Positions 46,434 to 58,108 are shown, counted from the stretch's first letter. The stretch is DNA of 64,000 bases from Siphonodentalium dalli (GCA_032622095.1 CP136067.1:73496705-73560704); one strand, 5' to 3'. Notes: generated by a model not told the origin, from the letters alone. Made by a program: numbers and translations.

Positions 46434-47239
46434 CAGACCTGTTAACCTCACAAAATATTTTCCGGGAGATTGGTCACGATTTTCCGTGAAATCGTGGTCA
46501 TCATCCGGGAGATTTAAAAAAAATTTATTCCTTTTGCATTTTCATAATTTTGACAACAAAAATAAAAATAATATGATCAGCTATAACACATATTAACAGG
46601 CAAATTAACAAGTATTCTTAAGAAAAACATTTACTGTGTAGTTTTTACTTTTATCGTCTAATTTATAGAGGAAATATCGTAAGCTACCGGATTACGTATA
46701 TCAATATTAAACTGTAAACTATTTTCGATTTGATTTATATCTCGCGAGATTTCAAATGTCACATTAAAAAGTACAACTCAGGAACGGATTCCGAAAGTTT
46801 AAAGCCAGAACATATATGTGCTTCTTTTGAATTTTATCAGACCAATAAACTTTAATGGTAGTTTCAAATAACCTCAGGGCTTATCTCTAGTGGGTTGCCA
46901 ATTGAGAACAGGTCACCTTTGTTCTGTATGGTGATCCTGTTCAATAGAACTTAGAAGGTGTTTGTTGTTTTATTGTCCTGTGCCCCTGCTGTGCGAACAA
47001 TGTTGATTTTATGACCCCAGATTAATCATGGGTGTTAATTGATACAATGATGTTGCAATCCAATATCAGGGATGTGTTGATAGCCTGTCTACTGGTCAAA
47101 TAGATAAAATAAAGAGATTATTTTTTGTGATTTTCTACAGTAGCTGAATCCGGGAGATTGTCATGCCTGTCCGGGAGTGCGGGAGATCGTGCTCAAATCC
47201 GGGAGTCTCCCGCACAATCCGGGAGGGTTAACAGGTCTG
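46434..47239. mobile_element. hAT-like non-autonomous transposon
   Basis: Perfect 14-bp inverted repeats CAGACCTGTTAACC / GGTTAACAGGTCTG are flanked by a perfect 8-bp duplication ATGAGCAC (46426-46433, 47240-47247). The CAG..CTG ends and 8-bp duplication are diagnostic of hAT elements. The interior (806 bp) has CCGGGAG repeated several times near both ends (subterminal repeats, as hAT transposases bind) and no transposase frame. Confidence 0.9.
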
Positions 47240-47463
47240 ATGAGCACTGGAGCACCCATGCGACAAAACCCATGTGCAATTTCCACTCACATGAGCGGTG
47301 TCAAGGGGTGTGGTTTTGCGGTCTGCCAAGGATTATTTCCACCCCCAGAAAAACATTTGTAAACGTCTCATTCATTTATTGATATTTATCAGATTTATCA
47401 TCTGTATCCATGTAATTTCTCCTTGTATATTATAAAATAGTTTTTAGTCTGTTAATAGACTCA

Positions 47464-47534
47464 CTACTGGACATTCGTAAACTAAATGGACTCAGGCTAT
47501 GCCCTCGACCATCTAGTTCACGAATGTCCAGTAG
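47464..47534. repeat. 71-bp near-perfect hairpin, miRNA-precursor-like
   Basis: Arms of 26 bp (47464-47489 and 47509-47534) differ at two positions; they start CTACTGGACATTCGT. The loop is 19 nt. Stem and loop size are within the range of animal pre-miRNAs, but there is no expression or conservation evidence. Confidence 0.6.
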
Positions 47535-48377
47535 CTTGTCATTAACCCTGACTTAATTTACACCTGTCAGTGAGGTCTCTGTGATTTCTATTGTGGTTTA
47601 GTTGATCCTGAATGTGCTGTGTTATTGATTCTTACCAGTCATTTATCATGTGAATAGGTGAGAGGATTATTGATGTTGGGATGGAACGGCCACTGACTTG
47701 TGAATTAAAGGTCACTGACTTGTGATTTGATGAATTAGAATGATGCCTCAAACCTGGAATCGATATTGTAATTGTGTTACCTTTTTGAAATTGATGTGAC
47801 CACATGTTAAAGTGGAAGACATGTTTAATATCTATGGTTTATGCAAATATAAATGGGCATTCTTTAATGGAAGCATACTACCTTATTGGCCCAAAAGCTA
47901 CAGTACTCAGGTTAAATGTCAGGGTCAAGAATTTCAGTCCAACAGAGGAGACAGTGTTTAATGTGGAAGATATGTTTATCTTTACATTTGAATATTGTTA
48001 ATCTTGAATTTCCACCAAGCATAGCTGGCAGGCAGTAGATTTGAATAGCCTGGAAACATAAATTAGAAGGGTTGTGACAATTGATACATTCCCAAGATAA
48101 CTTTCTGTATCATGAAATTCAACCAATGCGGGAATCACAACATCCCGCTTTGCAACTTCAACTTGATTCTTGCATTTGTGGTGGGGGCATTTCACACCCA
48201 GCTTTGCATGGTTAAAATTTTCAATAATTGAAGCCTTCATGTCTGACACATAAGTTGGAATTTTTAGACCAGAAAGAATTTGACATTCTTATATTAAAGT
48301 GTGATCCAGAGGGACCTTTTCTGCAATGGAGGAATTAGAACACTCTTCGCAAGAAATTTAGCCTCATGGCCTTCGTC
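47535..48377. other. Intron, no gene supported
   Basis: A minus-strand 83-aa frame (48249 to 47998) reads VKCPHHKCKNQVEVAK in a protein-like way but has no recognised family or splice sites. It is otherwise unassigned. Confidence 0.3.
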
Positions 48378-48532
48378 AGCTTTATGTATAAGCAGTTGGT
48401 TACATTTTAGGAGGCCATCGTATTAACCACAGCGAGACTATGAATAACCATATTATAAATTCTCTAGCTGTGTTTACGATGTCTTCCAGGCTCCTAAAAT
48501 GTAACCAACTTCTTTATAATATACATAAAGCT
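48378..48532. repeat. 155-bp long foldback
   Basis: Arms of about 60 bp: AGCTTTATGTAT, CAGTTGGTTACATTTTAGGA and CATCGT..ACCACAGC on the left pair with GCTGTGTTTACGATG, TCCTAAAATGTAACCAACTT and ATACATAAAGCT on the right, with a few bulges. The loop is AT-rich. No TIR-type target duplication is obvious. Confidence 0.65.
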
Positions 48533-48600
48533 CACAACAGTGAAAATGTCTTGCAAAGAGTATTCTGATACCTCCATTGTTCATATTATACCCCCTTTTT

Positions 48601-49590
48601 AGCTCACTTGAGATGAAGTCTCAGGTGGAGTATAGTCATCACTCCTTGTCCTTCGTCCGTCCATCCGACAAATAGTTGCGAAGCCAGGGCCAGCCGTAAC
48701 TCTTTCCCTCCATAGTAATTCTTAAAATAACTTCTCAAGTCTCACCAGGCCTACTAGTATTTAGCTTATATTTGGTATGGAAGGTACTAAAATGAATATA
48801 AAATAATAGACCGCTGATCAAGAGTAGGGGGTTACTTGTTTTAATATTTACCCAATATTTATTATTTTATACCAAGATATCATGGGGTGGGTCCGACTTC
48901 TTATTAGGAAATTGCACTGAAAAAACTGTTTTGATTATTAAGCTTTATGTGATTGGTGTAGTTATTTAAAACCTTTCATTCCTTTTGTCTGTTTTATCCT
49001 ACTGTTTTAACATATAAATTTGAGTATGAACTACTTATAGAATCAGTTCCTGATAACATACACTTTTCAGATTTAAAAATATGTGCTGATGTATGTTATT
49101 GTAATACAATTTTTTGTCATCCAACACATATGGTGAACATAATGTCAACATCTGAATCTCGTACCAGTATCGGGTTTGCTCAAATGGGATTGGTTATTCA
49201 TGAAGGGGCAGACATCTCGGATTTAATACTCTGCTCTCAAATTAATTGAGAATGTGTATGTATGTCAATGTGAACACTTTTATTTCTAAGCTGAGTGTAT
49301 ACAGTTCTAACAACTTATTTTGAAGTAAATTTGACAAGTGCTGACTCTTGTAGGTAGTCTCTGGAGTCCCAGTCTTCTCTGTCTTTACAGTCAGGCGAGA
49401 CAGGGACGCCGGAAGCACCAAAGGCCAGGGGGGGGCAAACCAGTCAGGAGGGCACTTTTCGGGTACCCACTGGACTCCCCTGGGTCAGGGCCAGGGGGGG
49501 GGGGGGGGGGGGGGGGGCAAGTGCCCCTGCATGCCCCCTTCTCCCGCGTCCCTGAGGCAGGCCACTCCACAGTCATTGTCTGTCTTGTTT
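48601..49590 (+). repeat. H1 hairpin-headed repeat interrupted by a hAT MITE
   Basis: TTTTT then AGCTCACTTGAGATGAAGTC / TCAGGTGGAG hairpin, H1 body, GAGTCCCAGTCTTCTCTGTC near 49367 and CCACAGTCATTGTCTGTCTTG at 49567. The MITE at 49401-49554 splits the terminal segment. Confidence 0.75.
49401..49554. mobile_element. hAT-type MITE (deleted copy) with 24-bp poly(G)
   Basis: Ends CAGGGACGCCGGAAGCAC and CTCCCGCGTCCCTG are diverged forms of the CAGGGGCGCCGGAAG inverted repeat at 53231-53615. Flanks AGGCGAGA / AGGCAGGC are compatible with a decayed 8-bp duplication. The internal poly(G) run is 49494-49517. Confidence 0.65.
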
Positions 49591-50420
49591 TAAAATGGAG
49601 TGGGGGGGGTATACTGTTTTTGCTTCTGTCCGTGCTTCATGTAAATTTTTGTTTTAGGCCAAAAGTAGAATATTTTAGAGCAGTTTGGCAGAAGGGTGGG
49701 TTGCGATCAACTTGCTGTGGCATTTATTGTACACACAATGCTGACACACCCCTCACCTTTATAGTTTTTAGTATCGATCAGTTGATCGGTTTGGAATTGT
49801 ATATTGACTTCTTTCAAAGCGGACGAAGACAAAACACTCAAAATCTATTCAAATGACAACAAACTTCATCTGTTTGGAAAAAGTATAACTTAATCCTTTG
49901 GGACACCCTACATGCCACCTGCCTCATCCGATCATCACCAAATTTCATATAGATCTTTGGAGTGACCTTAGATGGGAGCGAGCCATCTCTTTTTCCCCGA
50001 AATTAATTAAAAACTTGGCCGCCAACAGTATGACTAAATCCTTTGGCACACCCTAAAGGAATCAGAGAGCTATAAAATGTGTTCCAGAGTTGGGGAGCGA
50101 GTGCACTGTGGAATGATAGAGATGAAGGTAACTTAACTGGTTCAGTGCTGAAAGCCCATATTTGGACCCTATGCAAGAGTGCTGGAAGCCCAGATATGGG
50201 CTTTGGCAATGACACTGTCTTGTTTTGTCAACTCTTGTTTAGTTTAATCATTTAAATAGCCTTTGTCAGGTAATATTTCATAAATATTGTTAGATATATA
50301 ATTAAATTGGGACATTGTGAAGTTTGAATGAATGCCGACCAATAAAATTGTCAGAAAAGGTACTTATATCGTGAAAAGTTTGAGAAAAATTACAAATGTT
50401 TTGCCCTAAGGGCGACCGAC
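49591..50420 (+). repeat. H2 body fragment and unassigned spacer
   Basis: From about 49887 the H2 words AATCCTTTGGGACACCCTAC, CCGATCATCACCAAATTTCA and GATGGGAGCGAGCCAT are seen, with a TATGACTAAATCCTTTGGCA echo at 50030. CAGTGCTGAAAGCCCATATT and CCCAGATATGGGCTTT (50139-50210) form a small inverted pair. No gene. Confidence 0.5.
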
Positions 50421-50757
50421 AACCAAGCTCATAACCATAACCTAATCAGACAGCCAGGCTCATATCGATAACCTACTTTGACAAACAGACAACTAGGCTC
50501 ATAACCATAGCCTAATGAGACATCCAGGCCCATAACCATTGTCTAATGAGACATCCAGACTCATAATCATTGCCTAGTGAGACACCGAGACCCATAACCA
50601 TAGTCTAATGAGACATCAAGGCTCATAACCATAGCCTAATGAGACATCCAGGCCCATGGGCATAGCCTAATGAGACAAACAGACTCATAACCATAGCCTA
50701 TTGAGACATCCAAGCTCATAACCATAGCCTAGTGAGACATCCAGGCTCATAACATAA
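50421..50757 (+). repeat. 31-bp tandem array, about 11 copies
   Basis: Consensus unit AGGCTCATAACCATAGCC followed by TAATGAGACATCC. Units are contiguous with scattered substitutions and no intervening spacers. Confidence 0.9.
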
Positions 50758-51070
50758 TCACAAATGTATATATATGGGGGTCAAATTTGAGAAAATAGTG
50801 CAAATTATCAACTCCGAGCATAAAATTCAATAATTTTCTGTTTGTTGAAATATATATACGCATTTTAATACGTGTATGTAGGATATTTAGCAGCGAACCA
50901 GTTAAGAATGGCCTTAATCACCTGATACATGTGACACGTTATTAAAGGATGAAATCTTATTCATTTGAATTGTATATCATTTCTAAATCAAATAAACTGG
51001 TGAATTAATGGGGGAATGGATTTTTGTGATTGGGAAATTTATTTAACTAGCTGCTGTTGTTCTGGGTTTT
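50758..51070. other. No feature recognised
   Basis: AT-rich spacer between the 31-bp array and an H3 element. Confidence 0.4.
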
Positions 51071-51400
51071 TATGTTTACCCATACCATAGTATGGTAAAC
51101 ATAATGTCGACGTCCCGATTGACCACTCGTCGTGCGTCCGTCCGTCTGTCTGTCTGTCTGTCCGTAGACACTTTACGCATGGTGCGATAACTCAAATATT
51201 TTCTATCTGATCGGAACTAAATTTTGTATATGATTTTTTCAGACCGAAAAACAGATCAAGTTCGAATATGGGTTTGATCCGAGTTTTTTTTACGGAGTTA
51301 TGGCCCTTTTTCGACTTCGAATTCACACATGCTGTCATAACTCAAACAATTTTTATCTGATCGGAACCAAATTTGGTATGCGAGTTTCAGGACTTGCGCA
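51071..51400 (+). repeat. H3 hairpin-headed repeat
   Basis: TTTTT then the intact H3 hairpin (51071-51103), TGTCGACGTCC, GATTGACCACTCGTCG, the CCGTCCGTCTGTCTG tract and two body units. Confidence 0.75.
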
Positions 51401-51559
51401 GGATTGACTTAATACATCATCGGGTTTCAATATGAAGAGAAATTGTTCCTATTAACTTTTGGCAAGGGTGCTATTGGGTATTTTGGGCTGATCTTGTCAC
51501 GATACACTTTTCGATTTAAATATATTTACAAAAGTGGCTTTCTCGCTAAATGTATATAA

Positions 51560-51724
51560 ATATAAGGATTAACTGTCATGTGGACTATTTTGATGGAGAT
51601 GTAACGGTGAGGTAAGTGGACATAACTTGTATGTAAAACCCTTCGGGTTTTACACAAGTTATGTCCACGTACCTCGCCGTTACATCTCCATAAAAACAGT
51701 CCACATGACAGTTAATCCTTATAT
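51560..51724. repeat. 165-bp near-perfect palindrome
   Basis: Left arm ATAAGGATTAACTGTCATGT, GATGGAGATGTAACGG and GTGGACATAACTTGTNTGTAAAACCC meets its reverse complement across a TTC loop centred at about 51643. Only a handful of mismatches occur over about 78 bp per arm. No target duplication is evident. Confidence 0.85.
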
Positions 51725-52114
51725 AACAGCAGGTGACATGATGTAACACTGCATTGGTTTACTGCTAGATTAAAGTACATTGACACTGATAGTGACAAGT
51801 GTTTTTTTGTCCACAGAGGTAATAATCTCATTGATGTCAGCTGATAGATACAATGTCATTGAAGCTTGTAGCTGCACCGGAATCAAGGGGTTTCAATGAC
51901 AATGTGAATAGTTGAACAGTTGTTGTTGATTAATGAATAATGGGGATGTTGTAAACCCATTTTATGCTATATATAATTGGTCTCCCTGCTATTTTACATA
52001 ATCATTTCATTTGATATCATAATAACTGTTACTTGATATTCTTAAGACTTCAAATAGATCGGGCCCGTATTGGAGAGATAGACAAGATAGAACAACATTA
52101 TGACAGATATATTC
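51725..52114. other. No feature recognised
   Basis: Intron spacer. Nothing assigned. Confidence 0.4.
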
Positions 52115-52745
52115 TAATATATTGTTTTGCAAAACAAGTCAAATTTCTACCAGTAAATCCCAGGCAAGTTTGGTCAAATTTGGAAGGCGACTTCGTTTTC
52201 GCCTTGCAGACATTCGAGGGCGAAGCTTAGTCCCCGACTTGAAGGCGAGATCTTGGCCCCAGTCTCCTTCTAGCTTGGGGCCTGATTTTAGTGCAGTGAT
52301 TCCTACAGACCACATCCCTCATCTGATCATCACCAAACTTTATATGGAACTTTTTATGGAAGCCATACAATTTTTCCGAACTTCATTAACATGGCTACCA
52401 GTGGCCATCTTGGATTTTACTTTTTGTATGACTAAATCCTTTGGCCCACATCAGACTAGAGACTAACTCCCTCATCCGATCATCACCACACTTTTATGTC
52501 GATGTCCGGAGTGTACTGAGAGCCATCTCGGATTTTACTCTTTCTATTAGTATTACTTCATCTTTTGGCACTCCCTACAGCCAAACTTTTTTCATCTGGT
52601 TAATCCCAAACTGTTTATGCACCTTCAGGGTAACCTCTAGTTACTTAAGCATATAACCTGTCCAAGTTCCCTTATTGTCCTATGGACTGTAATATATGGC
52701 ATGATCCCATTTCCAAGTTGACCTATAGTGTCTTTGACACTTTCA
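52115..52745 (+). repeat. Dispersed repeat and H2 3' end
   Basis: 52115-52280 pairs with 41034-41190. From 52290 the H2 words ACAGACCACATCCCTCATCT, CAGTGGCCATCTTGGATTTT and CTAAATCCTTTGGC follow, ending in hairpin AGTGTCTTTGACACT (52727-52741) plus TTCAT. Confidence 0.6.
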
Positions 52746-52784
52746 TTTATGTGCAGGTTTATGATGACACACCCCTCACCTAAT

Positions 52785-54077
52785 AGGGATGCAGACCAGA
52801 CTGCCAGTTGTGGCCTGGTCCAGTGAAGAGGCAGTCCTGAGTCCGGTCCAGTCCAGCTCTTGGTGGTCCAGTATTCTCGCCTGGACCAGTTCAATCATTT
52901 TAAAATACCTTAAATGGAGGGAAATGTGTTAAATCTTAATTTGGTATACGCGTTTGTGTACAGAAAGCATCCAGTTACTGCCAGGCAAGCTTGCATTAAA
53001 CTATTGAGTGCAAATGCTCCAAGTGTTTCAGCACTCATAACATTTTGTTCTTAGCATTAATTGCCAACTGATATTTTCCGGATAGAACAGGATAGAATGG
53101 TCAATTTTTGACATGCAGGTATGCGTACCGCGGTATCGGTATTTGATTTACAGTTAGATATTGCCAACGATAGGCTAGTATATCGCGATTCTCGACTGAC
53201 ATGTATGACAAGTATATTGATTATAAATGACAGGGGCGCCGGAAGCATCCAAGGGCAGGGGGGCAGAGTCTACAAAAAGGGCACTTTTCCGCAAAAAAGG
53301 GCATTTTCTCCGCAAACTCGGGAAAACAACCATAAATTCATTGTGGCAAAAATCCCTATTTTAAAGGTATTTGTCGGTTTTTATGGCCGTTTTGTGATAA
53401 AATTGACAACAAATTAATATTCCTTGTGAAATTGGTGGTATTTGGACCAAAAAAGTCACATTTTGCTATAAAAACACGAGATTTTAAAATACACAAAAAG
53501 CATTTTCTGTCTCCAGAAAAAGGGCAAGTCCTGCCCCCGCTCGCCCCCCTTGGTCAAGAGCAGGGGGGGGCAGCTGCCCCCTCTGCCCCCCCCCCCCCCT
53601 CTTCCGGCGCCCCTGGTAAATGAGGGTTATTTAACATGGTATTGATGGTAATTCGCTATCTTGTCTGATGTCAATCATTGTCATCAGCAATATGCATACC
53701 CAATGTGTCAGATATAGGCCAAAAAGTCAAGAACATGGCGGTTTTGTAATTTTAGACATTGTCATTTCAGAGATCAAATGTTATACGGAATATTACTGTA
53801 AAATGCTTGAAAAGAGCTCATGAATATTTAATGTGTTTGTTTCATGAATGATCATTATTTTTGTCCTGGATGCAAGCTGTAAAGTTTTAGAGATGATGTC
53901 TGTTTAATATACGCATGTTAGAAAGTGCATGTCCATCAAAATGTCTTACCTCTAAAGTTTAACTCCAGTAGGGCCAGTACTTCAATAGGCTGGCATACAT
54001 CTATAAAGTTCACAAGCTGGTAAAATACTGGACCACCATGGATGGACCGTTTTGTTTTGGTCCGGTCCGCATCCCTA
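52785..54077. mobile_element. hAT-like transposon hosting a nested MITE
   Basis: Ends TAGGGATGCAGACCAGAC and GTCCGGTCCGCATCCCTA are inverted repeats (two mismatches) flanked by an 8-bp direct repeat CCTCACCT (52775-52782, 54078-54085); two extra A lie at the left end. The flanking sequence rejoins to ACACCCCTCACCTGTATA, which matches the related uninterrupted site at about 49744. TAGGGATG ends occur in known hAT families. Subterminal GGTCCAGT / CTGGACCA words are repeated. No transposase frame. Confidence 0.8.
53231..53615. mobile_element. hAT MITE nested in a hAT element
   Basis: A 15-bp perfect inverted repeat CAGGGGCGCCGGAAG / CTTCCGGCGCCCCTG is flanked by 8-bp ATAAATGA / GTAAATGA (53223-53230, 53616-53623). 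Non-coding; has G- and C-runs near the right end. Confidence 0.9.
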
Positions 54078-54085
54078 CCTCACCT

Positions 54086-56130
54086 GTATACTTTTTACTA
54101 TCGATCAGTTAATTGGTTGAAAATATTAACATTTTCCTTCCATCCCATTGACACATGCAATGACTCAATTATTTCTAATCTGATCATCCTCATATTCTAG
54201 CTGTATATTTATCATGGCACATTCTTCAGCTGTATGGATTTTAGTATTGATTGATTAATTAGTTTTGAGACATTAACTCTTTGCATCCAACCAGAGACAC
54301 ATCCTATCAATAACTCAGAAGTGATTTATTATCGGAAGTCATTTCCTATTTTGAATACCAATCCTTCATTAGATCAATTTATTCTAATGACGAGCAATCA
54401 GAGCCATTGGAACACATTAAGTTTATATTTCTACCAGATATAGAGTGCTTTGCCATTATCCCCATTTTTCGACTGAGAATTTTTCACAACATCCAGAATT
54501 TTATCCGAGCTTCTATTCCTTAAAATTTTTATTTTTTTTTAACAAATACTTTAATATGGCTACCCTTCATGTAGCCCAATTGCACTGTGGGGGTATCTTT
54601 AGTCCCACTGGGACAGTCCCACCTCTAATTTGTCATCCTGATTGAATATTAGCAGATGTCAATGTTTCCCTAACATTTACGAGAAAAAGAATTTTATTTT
54701 TAAAATAGTGAAGAAAAAGTTTAAATGTGAAATGAATATGGCATTTGTTATTAATATAAAAACTAACTTTGAAAGAGTTTCAATTTTTGCTGCCTTAATT
54801 GATGACACATAACTTTGCTTTGGCATGTTATGTGCGTTAAGATATCTTTACTTATTTAAATGATAAAATTCCTTGTTGACACGAACATTGTCTCGATGAC
54901 CTGATGATAATATAAGAATTTAATGAATTCAACCACTTAGAATAAGAGCTGTGATTGATAAGTCATACACAGTGGGATAGTGCCCATATTGATTCAGTAC
55001 ACAAAGGCCGAGCCGATATCATGACTGTGCTAACATGCCATGGATTCCCCGGAAAATCAAAAATAGCCTTGGTTAATCAATCTGTATGACATCATTGGGA
55101 GCCAGTGAAAAGTAAGCATGTGATTGATCGAGTATTGATCCTACTCTAAACACTGCAGTATGTATAGCAGAGTAAATATAGAAGATACAAATCATGACCA
55201 GCTATGATGATGTATCGCTCTTATTCACTGCTTGAAAGACTCTTTATGCCCTGTGATAGTTCTGTCATTGAAATTACATCTATTCACCTGGATTCACTGT
55301 TTCCCAGGTTGTGGTGATTTATGGCCACAAATTTTCTTTCACTTGGGAGTATTTATAAATTATCCTCTGCTTGTGTTGTGTTGTTATGCGTTGACAACTT
55401 GACATGAGTGGTACGTGTTCATTCACTAGGAACATTTAATAGTGACGTAAGGAGACTTGAATCTCAAACAGTTTCGTTTATTCGTTTAAGTGGATTCTGC
55501 ATAATTTGGATGCCAGTCTAAATGTCAAGTGACTAAGGTGATAGGATTGTGTTTTACTGGTTAAAACTGTAGCCAAGCCATCAGTTGTTATTGCTACAAT
55601 AACTAACTGTTTATGTATAGGAAGTACAGAATGAAACTGCTTGCAGGTAAGGCTAGGCATATTTTGATTGTCCTCTCACTCAAAGTTAGCTGGCAGTTTT
55701 AAGCGAATACTGGATAATTATTTATAAAATCAGGGGGAAATTTCAGTTTCATTCTCAATAGTTGTCATTGACTCATTGAGATTTGAGCCATTCCTAGGCC
55801 ATATCATGACTTAAGTTTTGGTGAATGAAAAATCACTCCACTTACACATAAAAACCACCTACTGCATAAGCAACTGACAAACTTGCCCTGGTACGGACAC
55901 TAACTCTTTGCATGGATCACAAATATGAGACAATTGGAAATGAACCAGCTTCAACATCATCACTAGACATATCCCCCAACATTATTATAGTGCTAAAATA
56001 AGTAGGCTTGTTCTGACTTTCTGCTGAACAACGGGCATAACCACTTAACAAACAAAAATTGTTGTACCAACCACAACCATAACCGGAAATCTACTCTTAT
56101 TGCCAAACTGAAACAGGATCCAAATACAAA
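54086..56130. other. Repeat remnants, then unassigned intron
   Basis: To about 54320 the sequence carries H-body words also found near 49742 and 44628 (CTATCGATCAGTTAAT, CCCATTGACACATGCAAT). From 54330 to 56130 I see no gene, TIR pair or array. Confidence 0.4.
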
Positions 56131-56330
56131 TATTCATCTTATTTGAACTTCTTCGGCATGCCCTACAGGCAACATTTTTCATCCGATTGATCCCAAACTT
56201 CATAATGGCTCTCCGGGTTGACCTCTTGTTTTACTTAAACATTTAAACTTTCCGCATTCGTTATCGCTCCATTCACTGTATGACATTATCTCCTCTCCAA
56301 GTTGAGCTACAGTGTCATTGATACTTTCAT
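56131..56330 (+). repeat. H2 3' end copy
   Basis: GGCATGCCCTACAGGCAACA, CATCCGATTGATCCCAAACT and GTTGAGCTACAGTGTCATTG with a degenerate final hairpin (56311-56325) and TTTCAT. Confidence 0.6.
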
Positions 56331-56399
56331 TTTCTATTAAAACGTACATGTACTCTCATGAACATTCAGGGATTTGAGTTGAAACATTTGTTTAACCTT

Positions 56400-56688
56400 T
56401 TATACGCCCGTTTGAAAAAATGGCCGTTTTATATGATTGGTCCAGCCGTCCGTCTGTCTGTCCATTTAGCTGTATGTCTGTCGATCCTTCTGTCCATTAG
56501 CAGTTTTGGTTTCGGGATGATAACTTTAGTTTGGGTTATTTAAAATTTGGTATGTGAGTTTTCCAGACAAATTTCAGATCAAGTTCGAATTTGGGTTCGT
56601 CCCGATTATTTTGTACTGACTTGTGGCTCTTTTCGACTTAGAATTTTCAATATTTGAGGTTTCCGGATGATAACTTTAGTTTGGGCAA
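56400..56688 (+). repeat. H3 body fragment
   Basis: CCGTCCGTCTGTCTGTCC, AAATTTGGTATGTGAG, CAGATCAAGTTCGAATTTGG. The phrase GGATGATAACTTTAGTTTGGG occurs twice, as GGATGATAACTTTAGTTTGG at about 56516 and 56667. The LINE begins at the end of the second. Confidence 0.6.
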
Positions 56689-57791
56689 TGTCAAATGGCA
56701 ACTACACCTCAATATACAAAAAACAAAATGTATGGTATTCACCACGGGACCACAGATAAACCCAGTCATAACTTACGACAACCAAGTGATAGAGTCAGTT
56801 TCATTGTACATCTACCTGGGACTACAAATCGACTACAAGGGCTCGTTTGAACTCGCGCGTGGTGACCTCATCAAGAAGAGCCTTAAGTCGTTTTTCCACA
56901 TTACAAAAACCTTACCGGCAAAACAATTGCCACAGCATCTCAATATTAAGTTACTGCAAAGCCTAGTCATCCCTATTTTGAAATATAACTGTGAACTCTG
57001 GGGCCCAGATGTTATCAATAAAATATACAACTCATTCCACAGAGCAAAAACCAAAGGTTCCGTCTTCAACATTATGACAGTATTAAATTGAAAATATTAA
57101 CTTCGAAAAAGCCCAGACAAAATTCTGTAGATTTCTCCTGAATATGCCACAAAGGGCTAGTAGTATATTGCATGCAGACTTGAACTGGGAATTTCCCCAT
57201 TGACAAAACACACAATAGCTATGTTATGTAAATACGAACAGTACCTAACTCAATTACCACAAGAGCGACTTTTAAAGGAAGCATTTATGACCGACAACTA
57301 TTTGAATCTAATCTGGATTCTGGAGCATGTCGCTGTCACAATGTCAACAATTAGTCACATCCATGTCCCCAAGTCACGGTATTAATGACGTCTTCGATAT
57401 AAACTCAATACAGAAACAAATATTTAATGATAATATTCGCACCAAACTTCCCAAAAATAGCAATCGACGTGATCCTCCAAGGAACAAACTTAGAACGTAT
57501 AGAACATTCAAAACGATGACTTCTTTGGAAAAATATCTCAACGTCATTTCCGTCCCAAAACAGCGTGAATCCCTGACAAAATTAAGAATAAGTTGCCACA
57601 CCTTGGGCATCGAGCACGCCCTATTCTACGAGAACATATCACCCAATCTGTTAAACATCCCCAACGAGAAACTATTTAAACAAATAATGATCAGCAGCGA
57701 CTCAAAAACTATGCAGGATTTGACACACTTCGTCCACTGTGGAATGAAAAAGAAAGGGGTTTGGCAACCGAGTAACGAACTCTTAAATTGA
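56689..57791 (+). pseudogene. CR1/L2-like LINE reverse transcriptase, C-terminal part, multiply frameshifted
   Basis: The frame starts abruptly inside the RT palm/thumb: WQLHLNIQKTKCMVF is the conserved N..KT..M.F motif, then IYLGLQI (the YLG motif) and the thumb with IPILKYNCELWGP. After a stop at 57089 another frame gives EKAQTKFCRFLL and ILHADLNWEFP, a third (from about 57185) KHTIAMLCKYEQYL, and a fourth (57327-57791) RTYRTFKTMTSLEKYL and LTKLRISCHTLGIEHA. This is the usual end of the ORF2 of these LINEs. RT catalytic motifs and the endonuclease are missing because of 5' truncation. At least four reading-frame breaks occur. Confidence 0.75.
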
Positions 57792-58108
57792 GTACAACTA
57801 AAAAGGAACAAAGATTCTTCGACTTGAGACCATGTCAGTGTTGCCAGTATCAACTCTGAATGGTATGTTTGCCAATCATCTACATATATTATCTGAACTT
57901 ATGATAGGCATATACCGGTATAACATATATATATTGTCATATATATATATATATATAATCATATACCGCCATATATCATTGTTGTTACATTGTACTTAAC
58001 TTTGTTTCATGTAATCCGTCCATTTTGTCTTGTTATTCTGTGTTCATGTACATTTGACCATATATGGTGTAACTTACAAATAAACATGATTGATTGATTG
58101 ATCTATTT
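57792..58108 (+). mobile_element. LINE 3' UTR with (GATT)n tail
   Basis: Continues from the RT remnant to AATAAACATGATTGATTGATTGATC at about 58079-58102, given here as AATAAACATG plus (ATTG)n. Short ATTG-type tandem tails are characteristic of CR1/L2 LINEs. A (TA)n run lies at about 57936-57957. Confidence 0.7.

Noticed and set aside
47998-48249. Minus-strand 83-aa frame with CPHHKC
   Set aside because: Looks protein-like, but has no splice boundaries, no recognised family and only one short segment of support.
49338-49856. 172-aa frame
   Set aside because: Runs through an H1 repeat, a hAT MITE and a poly(G) run; glycine stretch is the homopolymer.
50421-50757. CRISPR-like regular array
   Set aside because: Units are contiguous without spacers, and the genome is eukaryotic.
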